A stretch of 64,000 nt of DNA from UBA1444 sp964601085 (lineage in GTDB: Bacteria; Bacillota; Negativicutes; UBA1444), in NCBI GenBank assembly GCA_964601085.1, contig CAZRLN010000003.1, positions 1-64,000 of the forward strand. Reading direction: 5' to 3'. Below, one piece after another: positions 43,100-51,103 of the stretch. Below the pieces are notes generated by a model. It worked only from the letters and a program-made list of their open reading frames with translations, ran no database searches and had not been told where the DNA came from. A program made the position numbers and the translations under genes. How positions within the stretch are numbered: position 1 is the first letter of the stretch; every line of letters begins with the position of its first letter.

Positions 43100-44173
43100 T
43101 CACGGAGTAGCTGAACGCTGATTCGCAAAGGACGGAAACGGATGTTCAATAGCTCCCATCCGCCAGGCGGCGGGAATCACTACCAGATGCTGCCTGACCT
43201 GAGCGAGTCTGCGCAGCAGCCTAAGAACCTGCGTGTTGCTAAACTGCACAGAACGCCGTTGTTTGGCAAAATGGAGCGATATTGGCGCGCCTTGTAGCCA
43301 TTTTGCTTGCGCCGCAACAATCCCACCTTCCACTTCGACAGCTTTGAGCAGATTCAGGATGTCCGCTTTGGTTCGCCGTTGCAGCTGATCATTTCGGTTG
43401 ATTTGTGACGCCGCCTTGCGGTAGGAAACATATCCAAAGGAACCAAAGATGCGGCGGGACTGACGGGCCAGTTCGTCATGACCGATGCATGGAGTGGTCA
43501 TGAAATGTTGCAGGCTTCGGTCCGGAAAGCCATGTTTTCGTGCAAGACTGGACAGCCTGCCCTTTTTGCATTGCACTTCCAGCCGTAGTAGTGTATCTGC
43601 CTGTTGATAGATTTCTTCATCCAGTCCTGTGAATCGGGATCGTAGTGCTGGACCACGGTGATACAACTGGACTGAACCACTCTTGTTGCCTGCCTTAAAA
43701 CTGATCCAGCCTGCTTGGGACTGATTATTGGCACCGACAGGCAGATAGCCGCGCCGCGCCAAATCAATATAGCGGTCAGCTGAAGGACGGGCTGGTGAAT
43801 TGCCGACGCAGGCATCGGAAGCATAATCGATTCTGCAAGCCAGCCAATATGGCAGCGATGGAAGCTCTACGTTAGTGATGGTGCGCAATAGTTCGTCGAA
43901 TTCGGGGATAAGTTCCGCGAAGTCTGCAGGATTAAACAGCGCCATGGGATCTGCAGATTGACTCATGACGTGGAGCGGGTTCATGGCAATTCGAATAAAG
44001 TGACCGGTAAAACGTTGCGTGGTAATATGGTAGAGCGATATTCTGGTCAAGCCGGATGAAGAATAGTCGTTTGTGCTCCATGATGCGTGATCAGGCGGCG
44101 CGCCTAGTTCCCGCTGGAGTTCTTCGTATGTAAAAGAAGTCAGTTGTGTGCTGACATCGGTCGTATGAATCAA
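43100..44173 (-). CDS. Possible replication initiator-like protein of the island
   Basis: A 357-residue soluble protein. WLACRIDYASDACVG, YIDLARRGYLP, VQLYHRGPALRSRF and ADTLLRLEVQCKKGRLSSLARKHGF follow the pattern of phage or plasmid replication proteins of the gene II/rolling-circle kind (RID motif, then an aromatic and a basic-acidic strand LRLEVQ). I match this from memory and the function is tentative. TTG at 44173 has GGGGG upstream. It lies between the sia operon and the recombination genes of the element; upstream is an AT-rich stretch that could hold an origin. Confidence 0.5.
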   Translation of the reverse strand: MIHTTDVSTQLTSFTYEELQRELGAPPDHASWSTNDYSSSGLTRISLYHITTQRFTGHFIRIAMNPLHVMSQSADPMALFNPADFAELIPEFDELLRTITNVELPSLPYWLACRIDYASDACVGNSPARPSADRYIDLARRGYLPVGANNQSQAGWISFKAGNKSGSVQLYHRGPALRSRFTGLDEEIYQQADTLLRLEVQCKKGRLSSLARKHGFPDRSLQHFMTTPCIGHDELARQSRRIFGSFGYVSYRKAASQINRNDQLQRRTKADILNLLKAVEVEGGIVAAQAKWLQGAPISLHFAKQRRSVQFSNTQVLRLLRRLAQVRQHLVVIPAAWRMGAIEHPFPSFANQRSATP

Positions 44174-44607
44174 GACAAAAGCCCCCTGTTTGTCATCTTC
44201 TATAATCGATATAATAGCATATATTTAAAGGATTAAACAATGTTTTTATACTCAAAAATAGAAACAGTGCTATAGCTTCACTCTTTTTTACTTCAAATGA
44301 TGTTCTATATAACTGGACATGTTCCGAGTTCCTGTTTGGAAAGTGAACTGAACCGGATGCGGCTATGGGACATATATATAGTTACTGCCATAATCCGCGC
44401 TTTTCAAGAGGTAATGGCTTAGCGACAATAAAGCAAACGCGATGCAACCTGCTGCGATATGCGTTGTTGTCATCTTCCTCGACTTTTAGAGGCGCGAATT
44501 AGTGTTAAAACCTGCCGAAATGGCCCGTTTTCTCGTTATTCAATAACTGTATATTATTTTCCTGTATAAACCTATTGCTTTCGTGAAATTTCATTTTCAA
44601 TCCGTAA

Positions 44608-44633
44608 AACGCCCTATAGGCGTTATTTTTTTT
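44608..44633 (+). terminator. Terminator in the island intergenic region
   Basis: AACGCC-CTATA-GGCGTT followed by ATTTTTTTT on the plus strand. Confidence 0.7.
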
Positions 44634-44861
44634 GCAATATTTCCCGCCCGGAAATAGGTTAGACACTGGTTAGTGCTACTAGGGGAAAACGGCCCTGGGT
44701 ATCCAGTTGAAGAAGGAAATAGGGATGGGTGTCATCTTCGCTGCCGGCCAGTCGGCAGTGGCAATGAAAATGAAGGAGGGAACCGGCAGATGCATTGTAA
44801 AGTTAGAAAAACACAGAGGTCGCGATCACCGCCGTCAAAGGAGGCACGGCAACTCAAGATT

Positions 44862-44910
44862 GAGCCTGTTTCGTTCAAACAAGGACGGATCAGGCTCTTT
44901 TTTATTTTTT
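44862..44910 (+). terminator. Terminator or attenuator before the ardC-like gene
   Basis: GAGCCTG pairs with CAGGCTC around a 22-nt loop, followed by TTTTTTATTTTTT. It lies only 28 nt before the next start codon, so read-through may be regulated. Confidence 0.65.
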
Positions 44911-44937
44911 AAGCAAAAGCAAAAGGAGCGATTCAAG

Positions 44938-45780
44938 ATGGAAAAAGATCTCGTAAAAACAGCGATTCAAAATTTGCTTGACCAGTTCGCCCAGCAGGAT
45001 TTCCCGGCTGAAATAGGTTGGCAGATTATCCGAAGACGGTCTGGCCTGCATGCTGTGCCTTCAGATTCCTGGAGTCCCGGCAACCGTTGGATCATGCTGG
45101 CTTGCGGTACGACGGATGCAAGAGGCTTCGGTCAGTGGCATCAGGTAGGCAGAAGGGTCAAGTCCGGTAGCAAGTCGCTTTACATTTCCGCACCAAACAC
45201 CAGAAAGATCAGTTCAGATGACGAAGACGACCCGGAAACGGCAAGGACAATCGTGACCGGATTTCGCTGGATTCCTGTGTTTCGGATTGAAGATACATCC
45301 GGGCATCCAGTCTGTACTGCCGACTACACACCTCAGATATTGCCGCCTTTGTTTGATGTGGCTGCAAAGCTTGGCGCTTCAGTGAAGTGGCAACCGTTTG
45401 ACGGCAAGGCGCTAGGGCGATACAGACCATCCAGCAAAGAAATCGTTTTGTCGGATCAGACGGCGCTGACTTATTATCACGAAATCATGCACCATTTGGA
45501 TTCACAGATTGAACCGATCCGACCCGGGCGCTTAGCGGAAGCAGAAATGATTGCCGAATTCGGCGGATCGGTCCTTTGCTCGATTCAGGGAATTTCCGGC
45601 TACGAATCCGGCAGCTACCGCTACCTGCAATCCTATGCGGTCGGAAAAGAGCCGGAAGCAGTTCTTCGCGGCATCATGGCGATTGCTGCCAGGGTGGAAA
45701 AGTTGGTCGGAATCGTACTGGACGCAGCGGAACGACCTGTAGGAAGAGCAGAAACATTACCGACTTCGATCTCAGCATAA
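44938..45780 (+). CDS. ArdC-like antirestriction protein with metallopeptidase domain
   Basis: A 280-residue protein. The N-terminal half matches the ArdC N-domain that binds single-stranded DNA (RRRSGLHAVPSDSWSPGNRW, then GFGQWHQVGRRVKSGSKS). The C-terminal half is a zincin-like metallopeptidase with TYYHEIMHHLDSQI (HExxH) and a downstream Glu in EAEMIAEFGG. ArdC-type proteins shield incoming single-stranded DNA from host restriction. AAAAGGAG lies 9 nt before ATG at 44938; the frame itself starts at 44707. First gene of a co-directional run of mobility genes. Confidence 0.82.
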   Translation: MEKDLVKTAIQNLLDQFAQQDFPAEIGWQIIRRRSGLHAVPSDSWSPGNRWIMLACGTTDARGFGQWHQVGRRVKSGSKSLYISAPNTRKISSDDEDDPETARTIVTGFRWIPVFRIEDTSGHPVCTADYTPQILPPLFDVAAKLGASVKWQPFDGKALGRYRPSSKEIVLSDQTALTYYHEIMHHLDSQIEPIRPGRLAEAEMIAEFGGSVLCSIQGISGYESGSYRYLQSYAVGKEPEAVLRGIMAIAARVEKLVGIVLDAAERPVGRAETLPTSISA

Positions 45781-45809
45781 GCAGATAAAAAGAGAGGGAG
45801 GCAAAATCC

Positions 45810-46250
45810 ATGAAATACATTCCTCGTTACGACATCCGGCTCATCCGCGACGGCAGAATCTCCGTCAATGCCACGCCGATCGTGCGGACGCCGCAGGATA
45901 CGCTGCCTGTATTGGAGCCTGAGTTGTCCGAACTCGCCTATGAAAAATTCGTTGCTCTGGCGCTTTCGACGAAAAATCATGTTATCGCCGTCCTGCCTGT
46001 CAGCAGTGGCAGCTTGAATGCGTCCGTCGTGCACCCGCGCGAAGTGTTTCAACGAGCCATTCTGGCCAACTGTGCCAGCCTGATTTTGGCGCACAACCAT
46101 CCGTCAGGCGATCCATCGCCAAGTCCAGAAGACATTGCTCTGACCCGCAAGTTGATCGACGCAGGTCGGTTTCTGGATATTCCTGTGATCGATCACATTG
46201 TGCTTGGCTACGGTCGGTATGTCAGTTTCAAAGAATGCGGTCTATTATGA
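45810..46250 (+). CDS. radC: RadC-family JAB/MPN domain protein
   Basis: A 146-residue RadC-like protein carrying the JAMM metal motif: SSGSLNASVVHPREVFQRAI, then AHNHPSGDPSPSPED. It lacks the N-terminal helix-hairpin-helix of chromosomal RadC, as typical for versions on phages and integrative elements. Its biochemical role remains unclear. GGGAGG precedes ATG at 45810. It lies between ArdC-like and YqaJ genes. Confidence 0.88.
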   Translation: MKYIPRYDIRLIRDGRISVNATPIVRTPQDTLPVLEPELSELAYEKFVALALSTKNHVIAVLPVSSGSLNASVVHPREVFQRAILANCASLILAHNHPSGDPSPSPEDIALTRKLIDAGRFLDIPVIDHIVLGYGRYVSFKECGLL

Positions 46251-46261
46251 AGGAGGAGAAG

Positions 46262-47227
46262 ATGATCATGTTAAACAGCAAAGTAATCGTTCCAGACATC
46301 GACAAACTATCCTATAAAGATTGGCTTCAGGTTCGTCGGAGCGGCATCGGCGGATCAGACGCAGCGGCGGCGCTGGGACTTTCGACATGGAAATCCGCAT
46401 TGGAAATTTGGCAAGAGAAGGTTTCGGGCCAAAGCCAGCCAAGTCAGGAAAACGAATCGATGATCTGGGGCCGGATTATGGAGCCGATCATCACCAGGGA
46501 GTTTATCCGGCGCACAGGAAAAAACATCAAGCCCATGCGATCAATGCTGCAGGCAACAAACTGGCCTTGGATGCTGGCCGATCTCGATGGGCTGATTGAA
46601 GACCCGCAGCGTGGAATAGGAGTCTTCGAAGTCAAGACGGCATCGGCTTTCAAACAGGGCGAATGGGCCGAAGATCGTTGCCCGGATGCTTACATGCTGC
46701 AACTAGCTCATTATATGGCGGTTACAGGTCTATCCTATGCAGTGATCTGTGTTCTGATCGGCGGCAACAAGCTGCAATGGATCACTGTGGACAGGGATGA
46801 AGAACTCATTACCAGCTTGGTTCAGTTGGAAAAGCGTTTCTGGCAATATGTTCTGATTCAGACACCACCGCCCGTGGACGGCAGCGTGGCTTGCGCAGAA
46901 CTGCTGTCTCGCAAGTATCCGTTGTCATCCAATGCCGCGCCGATGATCCTGCCTATGGACGCGGACAGCTGGATACAGGAGTACCTGCAGGCAAAGGCGG
47001 AGGAGGAAACCGCTGTTGAACGCAAACGGTTGGCCGAAAACCGGATAAAGGAGGTGATGAAAGAGCATGAAAAAGCAACCAGTCCAAGCGGCAGGCAGGC
47101 CAATTGGAAAACGGTTCAGTCCACCCGGATTGATTCGGCGAGGCTGAAAAAAGAAGAACCGGCGCTGTTCGAGAAGTTCTCTACAACTTCATCGACGCGC
47201 CGGTTTTCCATTTCCGAATGCAAATAG
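46262..47227 (+). CDS. YqaJ-family phage exonuclease
   Basis: A 321-residue nuclease of the lambda exonuclease/YqaJ family: DWLQVRRSGIGGSDAAAALG is the diagnostic opening, with WMLADLDGLIED carrying the catalytic Asp and FEVKTASA the Glu and Lys. It degrades double-stranded DNA to give tails for annealing proteins in phage-type recombination. GGAGG lies 5 nt before ATG at 46262 (a second ATG follows at 46268). Twelve nt after the radC stop. Confidence 0.9.
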   Translation: MIMLNSKVIVPDIDKLSYKDWLQVRRSGIGGSDAAAALGLSTWKSALEIWQEKVSGQSQPSQENESMIWGRIMEPIITREFIRRTGKNIKPMRSMLQATNWPWMLADLDGLIEDPQRGIGVFEVKTASAFKQGEWAEDRCPDAYMLQLAHYMAVTGLSYAVICVLIGGNKLQWITVDRDEELITSLVQLEKRFWQYVLIQTPPPVDGSVACAELLSRKYPLSSNAAPMILPMDADSWIQEYLQAKAEEETAVERKRLAENRIKEVMKEHEKATSPSGRQANWKTVQSTRIDSARLKKEEPALFEKFSTTSSTRRFSISECK

Positions 47228-47262
47228 CTTCACAAATATTATATCAAATTGCAAAGGAGGAT

Positions 47263-47295
47263 GGGCGGCTTTGATCATAGGCCGCCCAAATTTTT
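47263..47295 (+). terminator. Hairpin abutting the start of the 171-residue gene
   Basis: GGGCGGC and GCCGCCC form a perfect 7-bp stem with an 11-nt loop, followed by AAATTTTT and then directly by ATG at 47296. It can act as a terminator after the YqaJ gene or hide the start of the next gene. Confidence 0.6.
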
Positions 47296-47811
47296 ATGTT
47301 GAACAACGCAAAATTGAAAGACACTCTGTCGCAAATAATGACAGCCAAAACAGCCGAACCTATTCAACTTCATCCAATGGCGGCTGCAGAACGGACTGGT
47401 ACCGAGTTGACCTTACCGTCGCTGACGGTCGTTCTGTCTTTCTCGCTATCGTTTGACGAGGCTCAATCCCAGATGAAACGAATACAGGAGATGGTCAGAG
47501 ACTTGGGGATTCAACCAACTATTCAGCATCAACCTGCACCGGCGCTAGCAGGTCTGCCACAGGCGGCATCAAAACCGGGATCATTGGCAACAAGTGCTCC
47601 GGTGCGTATTCAGACTCCATTTAAGCATGCCGCGTCGCCTGCGCCGATGACAGACAAACAGAAGAGAATGATTTTCGCGTTGACTGCAAAAAAGGCGTTG
47701 GAGGCAGAACAAGTTGAAGAATTATTAATAAAACAAGTCGGACATAAGCGCGGCAGCGATCTGACCAAAACGGAAGCAAGTTCGCTCATCAGCACGCTAC
47801 TCGCCATGTAA
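47296..47811 (+). CDS. Phage-type protein, 171 residues, possible recombination accessory
   Basis: The last 60 residues (MTDKQKRMIFALTAKKALEA, then LTKTEASSLISTLLAM) follow a pattern common at the C-terminus of phage single-strand annealing and related proteins (a T-KQ opening and an LTK-EAS-LI ending). The middle is Pro/Ala-rich and flexible; the first part has a DEAQSQMKRIQEMVRDLG helix. The start is uncertain: ATG at 47296 comes straight after a hairpin and has no ribosome site. Position after an exonuclease suggests it works with it, by inference. Confidence 0.6.
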   Translation: MLNNAKLKDTLSQIMTAKTAEPIQLHPMAAAERTGTELTLPSLTVVLSFSLSFDEAQSQMKRIQEMVRDLGIQPTIQHQPAPALAGLPQAASKPGSLATSAPVRIQTPFKHAASPAPMTDKQKRMIFALTAKKALEAEQVEELLIKQVGHKRGSDLTKTEASSLISTLLAM

Positions 47812-47823
47812 AGAACTTTACCT

Positions 47824-47900
47824 TGTCCTGCCGAGCAATTACGACTAAAAGTAAAATGGTTTGACATAGTGATTGGTGTTGTGATATGCTTGGCAGGACA
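47824..47900. promoter_or_regulatory. Inverted-repeat operator around the XRE repressor promoter
   Basis: TGTCCTGCCGAGC (47824-47836) and GCTTGGCAGGACA (47888-47900) are inverted repeats with one mismatch. The right arm overlaps the -10 and start region of the promoter at 47861-47890, the left arm lies upstream of the -35. This fits cooperative autorepression by the XRE protein. Confidence 0.6.
47861..47890 (+). promoter_or_regulatory. Promoter of the XRE regulator
   Basis: TTGACA and TATGCT separated by 18 nt, 28 nt before the start codon and overlapped by an inverted-repeat arm. Confidence 0.6.
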
Positions 47901-47917
47901 GAAGGAGGTGAAAGGCT

Positions 47918-48322
47918 ATGGGCAATACCCCGGGAAAAAGAGATGATGCGATGTTACGATCCCTGCAGCAAAACTTGCCAGTCATTCGCAAGGCGGCGAA
48001 ACTGAGTCAAAAGGATCTGGCATCGACGCTGGGCGTATCTCGCCAGACGGTTAACAACTGGGAAACCGAGAAGACTTTCCTGAATCCAACGCAGGGATTG
48101 GCCCTTATGGCAATAATCCAGTCATTCAGCAGTGTTTATCCCGGCGTGAAAAAAATCGCCGAAGCTTTTTTTGAACTGCAGGATGATGCAATGGTGAAAG
48201 CCGCTAAGTTACGGAGCCCGCTGGAAGGAATAATCGCTATGTATATCGCAGGACGAATTGCCGCGAATCCAAAAGAGGACGATCACGACGAAGAAGACAA
48301 GGAAGAATTGTCAGTAGGCTAA
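47918..48322 (+). CDS. XRE-family transcriptional regulator of the island
   Basis: A 134-residue protein with a helix-turn-helix at about residues 20-75 (LPVIRKAAKLSQKDLASTLG, then VSRQTVNNWE). A C-terminal helical part ends in a very acidic tail (EDDHDEEDKEE). AGAAGGAGGTG precedes the ATG at 47918. The inverted repeats around its promoter suggest autorepression and control of excision genes. It is followed by a small protein and the recombinase, probably in one transcript. Confidence 0.85.
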   Translation: MGNTPGKRDDAMLRSLQQNLPVIRKAAKLSQKDLASTLGVSRQTVNNWETEKTFLNPTQGLALMAIIQSFSSVYPGVKKIAEAFFELQDDAMVKAAKLRSPLEGIIAMYIAGRIAANPKEDDHDEEDKEELSVG

Positions 48323-48352
48323 TCGCAGAACGATTCAAAGGAGAGATTGTAT

Positions 48353-48646
48353 TTGGTATCAGAGACATCGTCGCAGCAACATATCAACGACAAGGAAGCA
48401 CAGATCAATAAAGCGACCAAGGATTCAGGAAGTACTGTTTGTGTCGCCGTATCCATCGAACGGCTGGATCTTCGGGCAAAGAATTATGCCAAGCAAGAAA
48501 AGGTGTTCATGGTGGCTGATGATTGTGGCGAAACAGCAGCAAGTTGCAGAGTTGGATTGGAGCCGTATGTGAACCTGTTGGCTCGGATATGTGAAAATGG
48601 GCTGGCAGAGGCTGAGTCTTCCGGGAAGGAGATGTTCGTATCGTGA
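48353..48646 (+). CDS. Small protein between repressor and recombinase, unknown
   Basis: A 97-residue soluble protein; TTG at 48353 has AAAGGAG 9 nt upstream (TTG at 48347 is also possible). It has an acidic and polar N-terminus and a C-terminal part (ERLDLRAKNYAKQEKVFMV, then GLEPYVNLLARICENGLAEA). Its stop overlaps the recombinase start by GTGA, so the two are coupled. A position directly before a serine recombinase would suit a directionality or accessory factor, but I do not recognise the family. Confidence 0.55.
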   Translation: MVSETSSQQHINDKEAQINKATKDSGSTVCVAVSIERLDLRAKNYAKQEKVFMVADDCGETAASCRVGLEPYVNLLARICENGLAEAESSGKEMFVS

Positions 48647-50232
48647 GCAACACGACTGCTGTCATCTATGCAAGGTTTTCGTCCGATAACCAGCGCGAGG
48701 AGTCGATTGATGGCCAAGTCCGTGCCTGCCGTAACTTTGCCAATCAGCACGGATATAATATTATCGAAATCTATGCCGACCACGCCAAAACCGGAACAAA
48801 TGATAGGCGCCCTGAATTTCAGCGCATGATTCAGGATGCGAAGGCCAAAAAGTTTGCAGTTCTGCTCGTCCACAAGTTCGACCGATTTAGCCGTGATAAA
48901 TGTGATTCAGCCCTTTACAAGCGCGAGTTGAAGCGAGCAGGGGCTCGCATCATTAGTGTTTGTGAACCTTTAGGCGATTCGCCGTCTGATGCATTAATGG
49001 AAACCGTGATTGAAGGCGTTGCTCAGTTTTTTTCGGAGAATTTGTCGTTGGAAGTTATGAAGGGTATGCTAGAAAACGCTCACAAATGCATGCATACTGG
49101 AGGTAAACCACCGCTCGGCTACGATGTCGATCCGGCGACAAAAAAATATGTCATCAATCAACGTGAGGCAGAAGCTGTCACGTTGATTTTCACTCGGTAT
49201 TTGTCAGGCGCTGGGTATGATGCTATCATTCGTGAGCTTAATGCCTCGAATTATAGGACAAAGCTTGGTAAGGTCTTTGGAAAAAACTCGATCCATGATA
49301 TTCTGGCAAATGAAAAATATACGGGAACTTACATTTTTAACAGGGCAGCGGCAAAAGATGCCGACGGCAAACGCAATAACCGGCGGGCAAAGTCGGTGGA
49401 GTCAATCATGCGGATTCCGGGCGGGATGCCAACTATTATTGATCAAGAAAAGTTTGAAGAGGTCCAGAAAAAAGTCGCTGGCAACAAACGCCTTCCCGGT
49501 AGCTATACAGCTAAAGAAAACTATTTATTGAGCGGCCTTGTTGTTTGTGGTGAATGCTTGAAGAACGGATTATCACACACGATGGTAGGGAACCGGGTAT
49601 TTTCCGGCAGAAATAAGAGGCTCTATGTGACATATAGGTGTTCGAACAAAGATAGAACCAACTCCTGCATTAACCGTGACGTTCGAAAAGAATATCTAGA
49701 AGACTATGTGATCCATTCTCTTACAGACGTCTTTTTTGACGAAGGAACGATTTCCTCTGTAGTCGCAAGCGTTAACCAACGTATTGCCAGTTCGTGCGAC
49801 CAGCTGAATTGTCAGTTGGAAACTGCCAAGCTTGAACAAATCGATGTTTTGAAGCAGATGGACCATATTGTTGATGCCATTGCCAATGGCTTCAAGCATG
49901 AAACGATGCTGAAAAAGTTCACTTCGCTTGAACAAGCGAAAGCGATGGTAGACGCAAGAATTAAAGAGATCGCAGAAAAACAGCAACAAAAAACTGTCTC
50001 AGAAGCTGATCTGAAACAGTTAGTCATTGCTGCAAAGTCGCAGCTAATGTGGTTGAGTGGACCGGAGCTGAAGGACTTCATCAAGGCATACGTCAAGAGG
50101 ATAGTCGCATACCAAGAAAAAATAGTAGTCGAGTTTCAGTTTCCGGTTGTGGTTTTGAGTGGTGGAGGCGAGGGGAATCGAACCCCTGTCCAAAAGCATC
50201 GCCACATGGCTTTCTCCGAGCGCAGTCGGTAA
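48643..50232 (+). CDS. Large serine recombinase (integrase) running into ssrA
   Basis: A 529-residue serine recombinase. The catalytic domain begins AVIYARFSSDNQREESIDGQ (nucleophile Ser in RFSS) and has DKFDRFSRD-like HKFDRFSRDKCDS; the recombinase domain follows with KPPLGYDVDP; then a zinc ribbon (CGEC at about 305 and a distant C...C pair) and a coiled coil (residues 410-450). GTG at 48643 overlaps the previous stop. The last 24 residues, from SGGGEGNRTP on, are encoded by the complement of the tmRNA 3' end, so the frame crosses the attachment site into host sequence. It is the likely mover of this element. Confidence 0.92.
   Translation: MSNTTAVIYARFSSDNQREESIDGQVRACRNFANQHGYNIIEIYADHAKTGTNDRRPEFQRMIQDAKAKKFAVLLVHKFDRFSRDKCDSALYKRELKRAGARIISVCEPLGDSPSDALMETVIEGVAQFFSENLSLEVMKGMLENAHKCMHTGGKPPLGYDVDPATKKYVINQREAEAVTLIFTRYLSGAGYDAIIRELNASNYRTKLGKVFGKNSIHDILANEKYTGTYIFNRAAAKDADGKRNNRRAKSVESIMRIPGGMPTIIDQEKFEEVQKKVAGNKRLPGSYTAKENYLLSGLVVCGECLKNGLSHTMVGNRVFSGRNKRLYVTYRCSNKDRTNSCINRDVRKEYLEDYVIHSLTDVFFDEGTISSVVASVNQRIASSCDQLNCQLETAKLEQIDVLKQMDHIVDAIANGFKHETMLKKFTSLEQAKAMVDARIKEIAEKQQQKTVSEADLKQLVIAAKSQLMWLSGPELKDFIKAYVKRIVAYQEKIVVEFQFPVVVLSGGGEGNRTPVQKHRHMAFSERSR
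50160..50175. repeat. attR / ssrA 3' end
   Basis: TGGTGGAGGCGAGGGG, the complement of the tmRNA terminus including CCA. Copies of its first 12-15 bases at 38278 and 39252 mark former junctions. Crossover probably took place within it. Confidence 0.7.
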
Positions 50233-50509
50233 TTTGTATTTCGCAGTTCCGACGCCCACCGACAGGCTCCGGTTCCGCTATCCCAGAAAAGTTTCCCTAT
50301 CAGCCCTCCGGGAGTCAGGCTTTAAGGTATCTCGCATTGCGGCGCCCAGATCCCCTGCCGCGAGAAGGGCGGGGGCTGAACGTTAGCAGGTTAAGCTGCT
50401 AAAGCGTATTCGTTGTTTGCAGTTAGCTGTTTCCACCGTATTTCGGGCTGGTGGGATCCCGGCTCGCTTACCATGCCACAACTGCCCCTGTCGAAACCAG
50501 TACGCCCCC
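50160..50509 (-). ncRNA. ssrA: tmRNA (transfer-messenger RNA)
   Basis: A 350-nt tmRNA read on the minus strand. The 5' end GGGGGCG (50503-50509) pairs with the 3' acceptor strand CGCCTCC; the 3' end has the T-arm AGGGG-TTCGATT-CCCCT and an encoded CCA at 50160-50162. The 5' part continues TACTGGTTTCGACAGGGGCAG-like, as in other tmRNAs. The tag frame at 50391-50420 encodes ANNEYALAA followed by TAA. It frees stalled ribosomes together with SmpB, whose gene lies 1.3 kb away. The 3' end is the attachment site of an island. Confidence 0.96.
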
Positions 50510-50559
50510 GTATAGGGTCGTAGGTTGGCAAAAACGAATCGCAACATGTTTACAAAATT

Positions 50560-50568
50560 ATTATAGCA
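50560..50568 (-). promoter_or_regulatory. Extended -10 promoter of ssrA
   Basis: TGCTATAAT on the minus strand is an extended -10. No good -35 is seen 17 nt upstream. Transcription would start about 44 nt before the mature 5' end, giving a precursor that is trimmed. Confidence 0.55.
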
Positions 50569-50616
50569 TAGCTGACGCCGAAGGAGAAGGGGAGGTGTGG
50601 AGCACATTTGCCAGAG

Positions 50617-51087
50617 CTAAATCTTTTCATCCATGCAGATTTGCTTTGGTTTGAGCGAATAGGCCAAAGCGACTTCCTGCGGCGGTTTTTCGATCATGAT
50701 TCCAGGATGGTCTCCTTCATCTTTCCGCAGAGGGGCTGCATTGCTCTGTGAAGCGCGGGCCGGAAAAGCAGCCAGGGCAGCTGCGGTGGAATCGAAAATT
50801 TGAAACAGCCCGGTTAATCCGGTCATGTCGAAGATTTCCATGACGCCGGGGTTGAGACAGCAAAGGCTTAACTGACCGCCAGTCTTAACGGTTCGTTTTA
50901 GCGTCGAAAGAAATACCCGCAGCCCCATGCTGGATATGTACCCGGTTTTGGAAAAATCACAGAGAATGGCGTCTTGTCCGTTATCCAGCAGTTGACGGAA
51001 CAGTTGCTCCAGTTCCGGCGAGGACGAAACATCGATTCGGTCCGCCAGTTCGACAACGCAAATGTTATCCAGTTCTTTTACCTGCAT
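50617..51087 (-). CDS. STAS-domain anti-sigma factor antagonist
   Basis: A 156-residue protein. Residues 1-100 are a STAS domain of the SpoIIAA/RsbV kind with the phosphorylation loop GYISSMGLRVF; Ser53 sits where the regulatory Ser is phosphorylated by an anti-sigma kinase. The remaining 55 residues are a low-complexity tail with PARASQSNAAPLRKDEGDHP. Such proteins free a sigma factor or regulate a partner when unphosphorylated. It follows the next STAS gene by 16 nt; no kinase or phosphatase gene is adjacent. Confidence 0.85.
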   Translation of the reverse strand: MQVKELDNICVVELADRIDVSSSPELEQLFRQLLDNGQDAILCDFSKTGYISSMGLRVFLSTLKRTVKTGGQLSLCCLNPGVMEIFDMTGLTGLFQIFDSTAAALAAFPARASQSNAAPLRKDEGDHPGIMIEKPPQEVALAYSLKPKQICMDEKI

Positions 51088-51103
51088 CTCCTGTGTTCTC
51101 CTT

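Larger units (their letters stand above)
44174..44937. other. 764-bp intergenic region of the island, AT-rich, with two terminators
   Basis: The first 450 bp are AT-rich without a gene and are a candidate replication origin next to the initiator-like gene. Terminators lie at 44608-44633 and 44862-44910. Between them a 40-codon frame at 44790-44912 (starting MHCKVRKTQRS, after GAAGGAGG) may be a leader peptide, but it runs into the second terminator and is not strongly supported. Confidence 0.45.

Noticed and set aside
44707..44937. N-terminal extension of the ArdC-like frame
   Set aside because: It crosses a terminator hairpin; the ATG at 44938 has its own ribosome site and matches the expected protein start.
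50049..50402. Reading frames over ssrA on the plus strand, with GESNPCPKASPHGFLRAQS- and VEARGIEPLSK-like peptides
   Set aside because: They are antisense to tmRNA and give the well-known spurious peptides; only the recombinase frame that enters from the island is kept.
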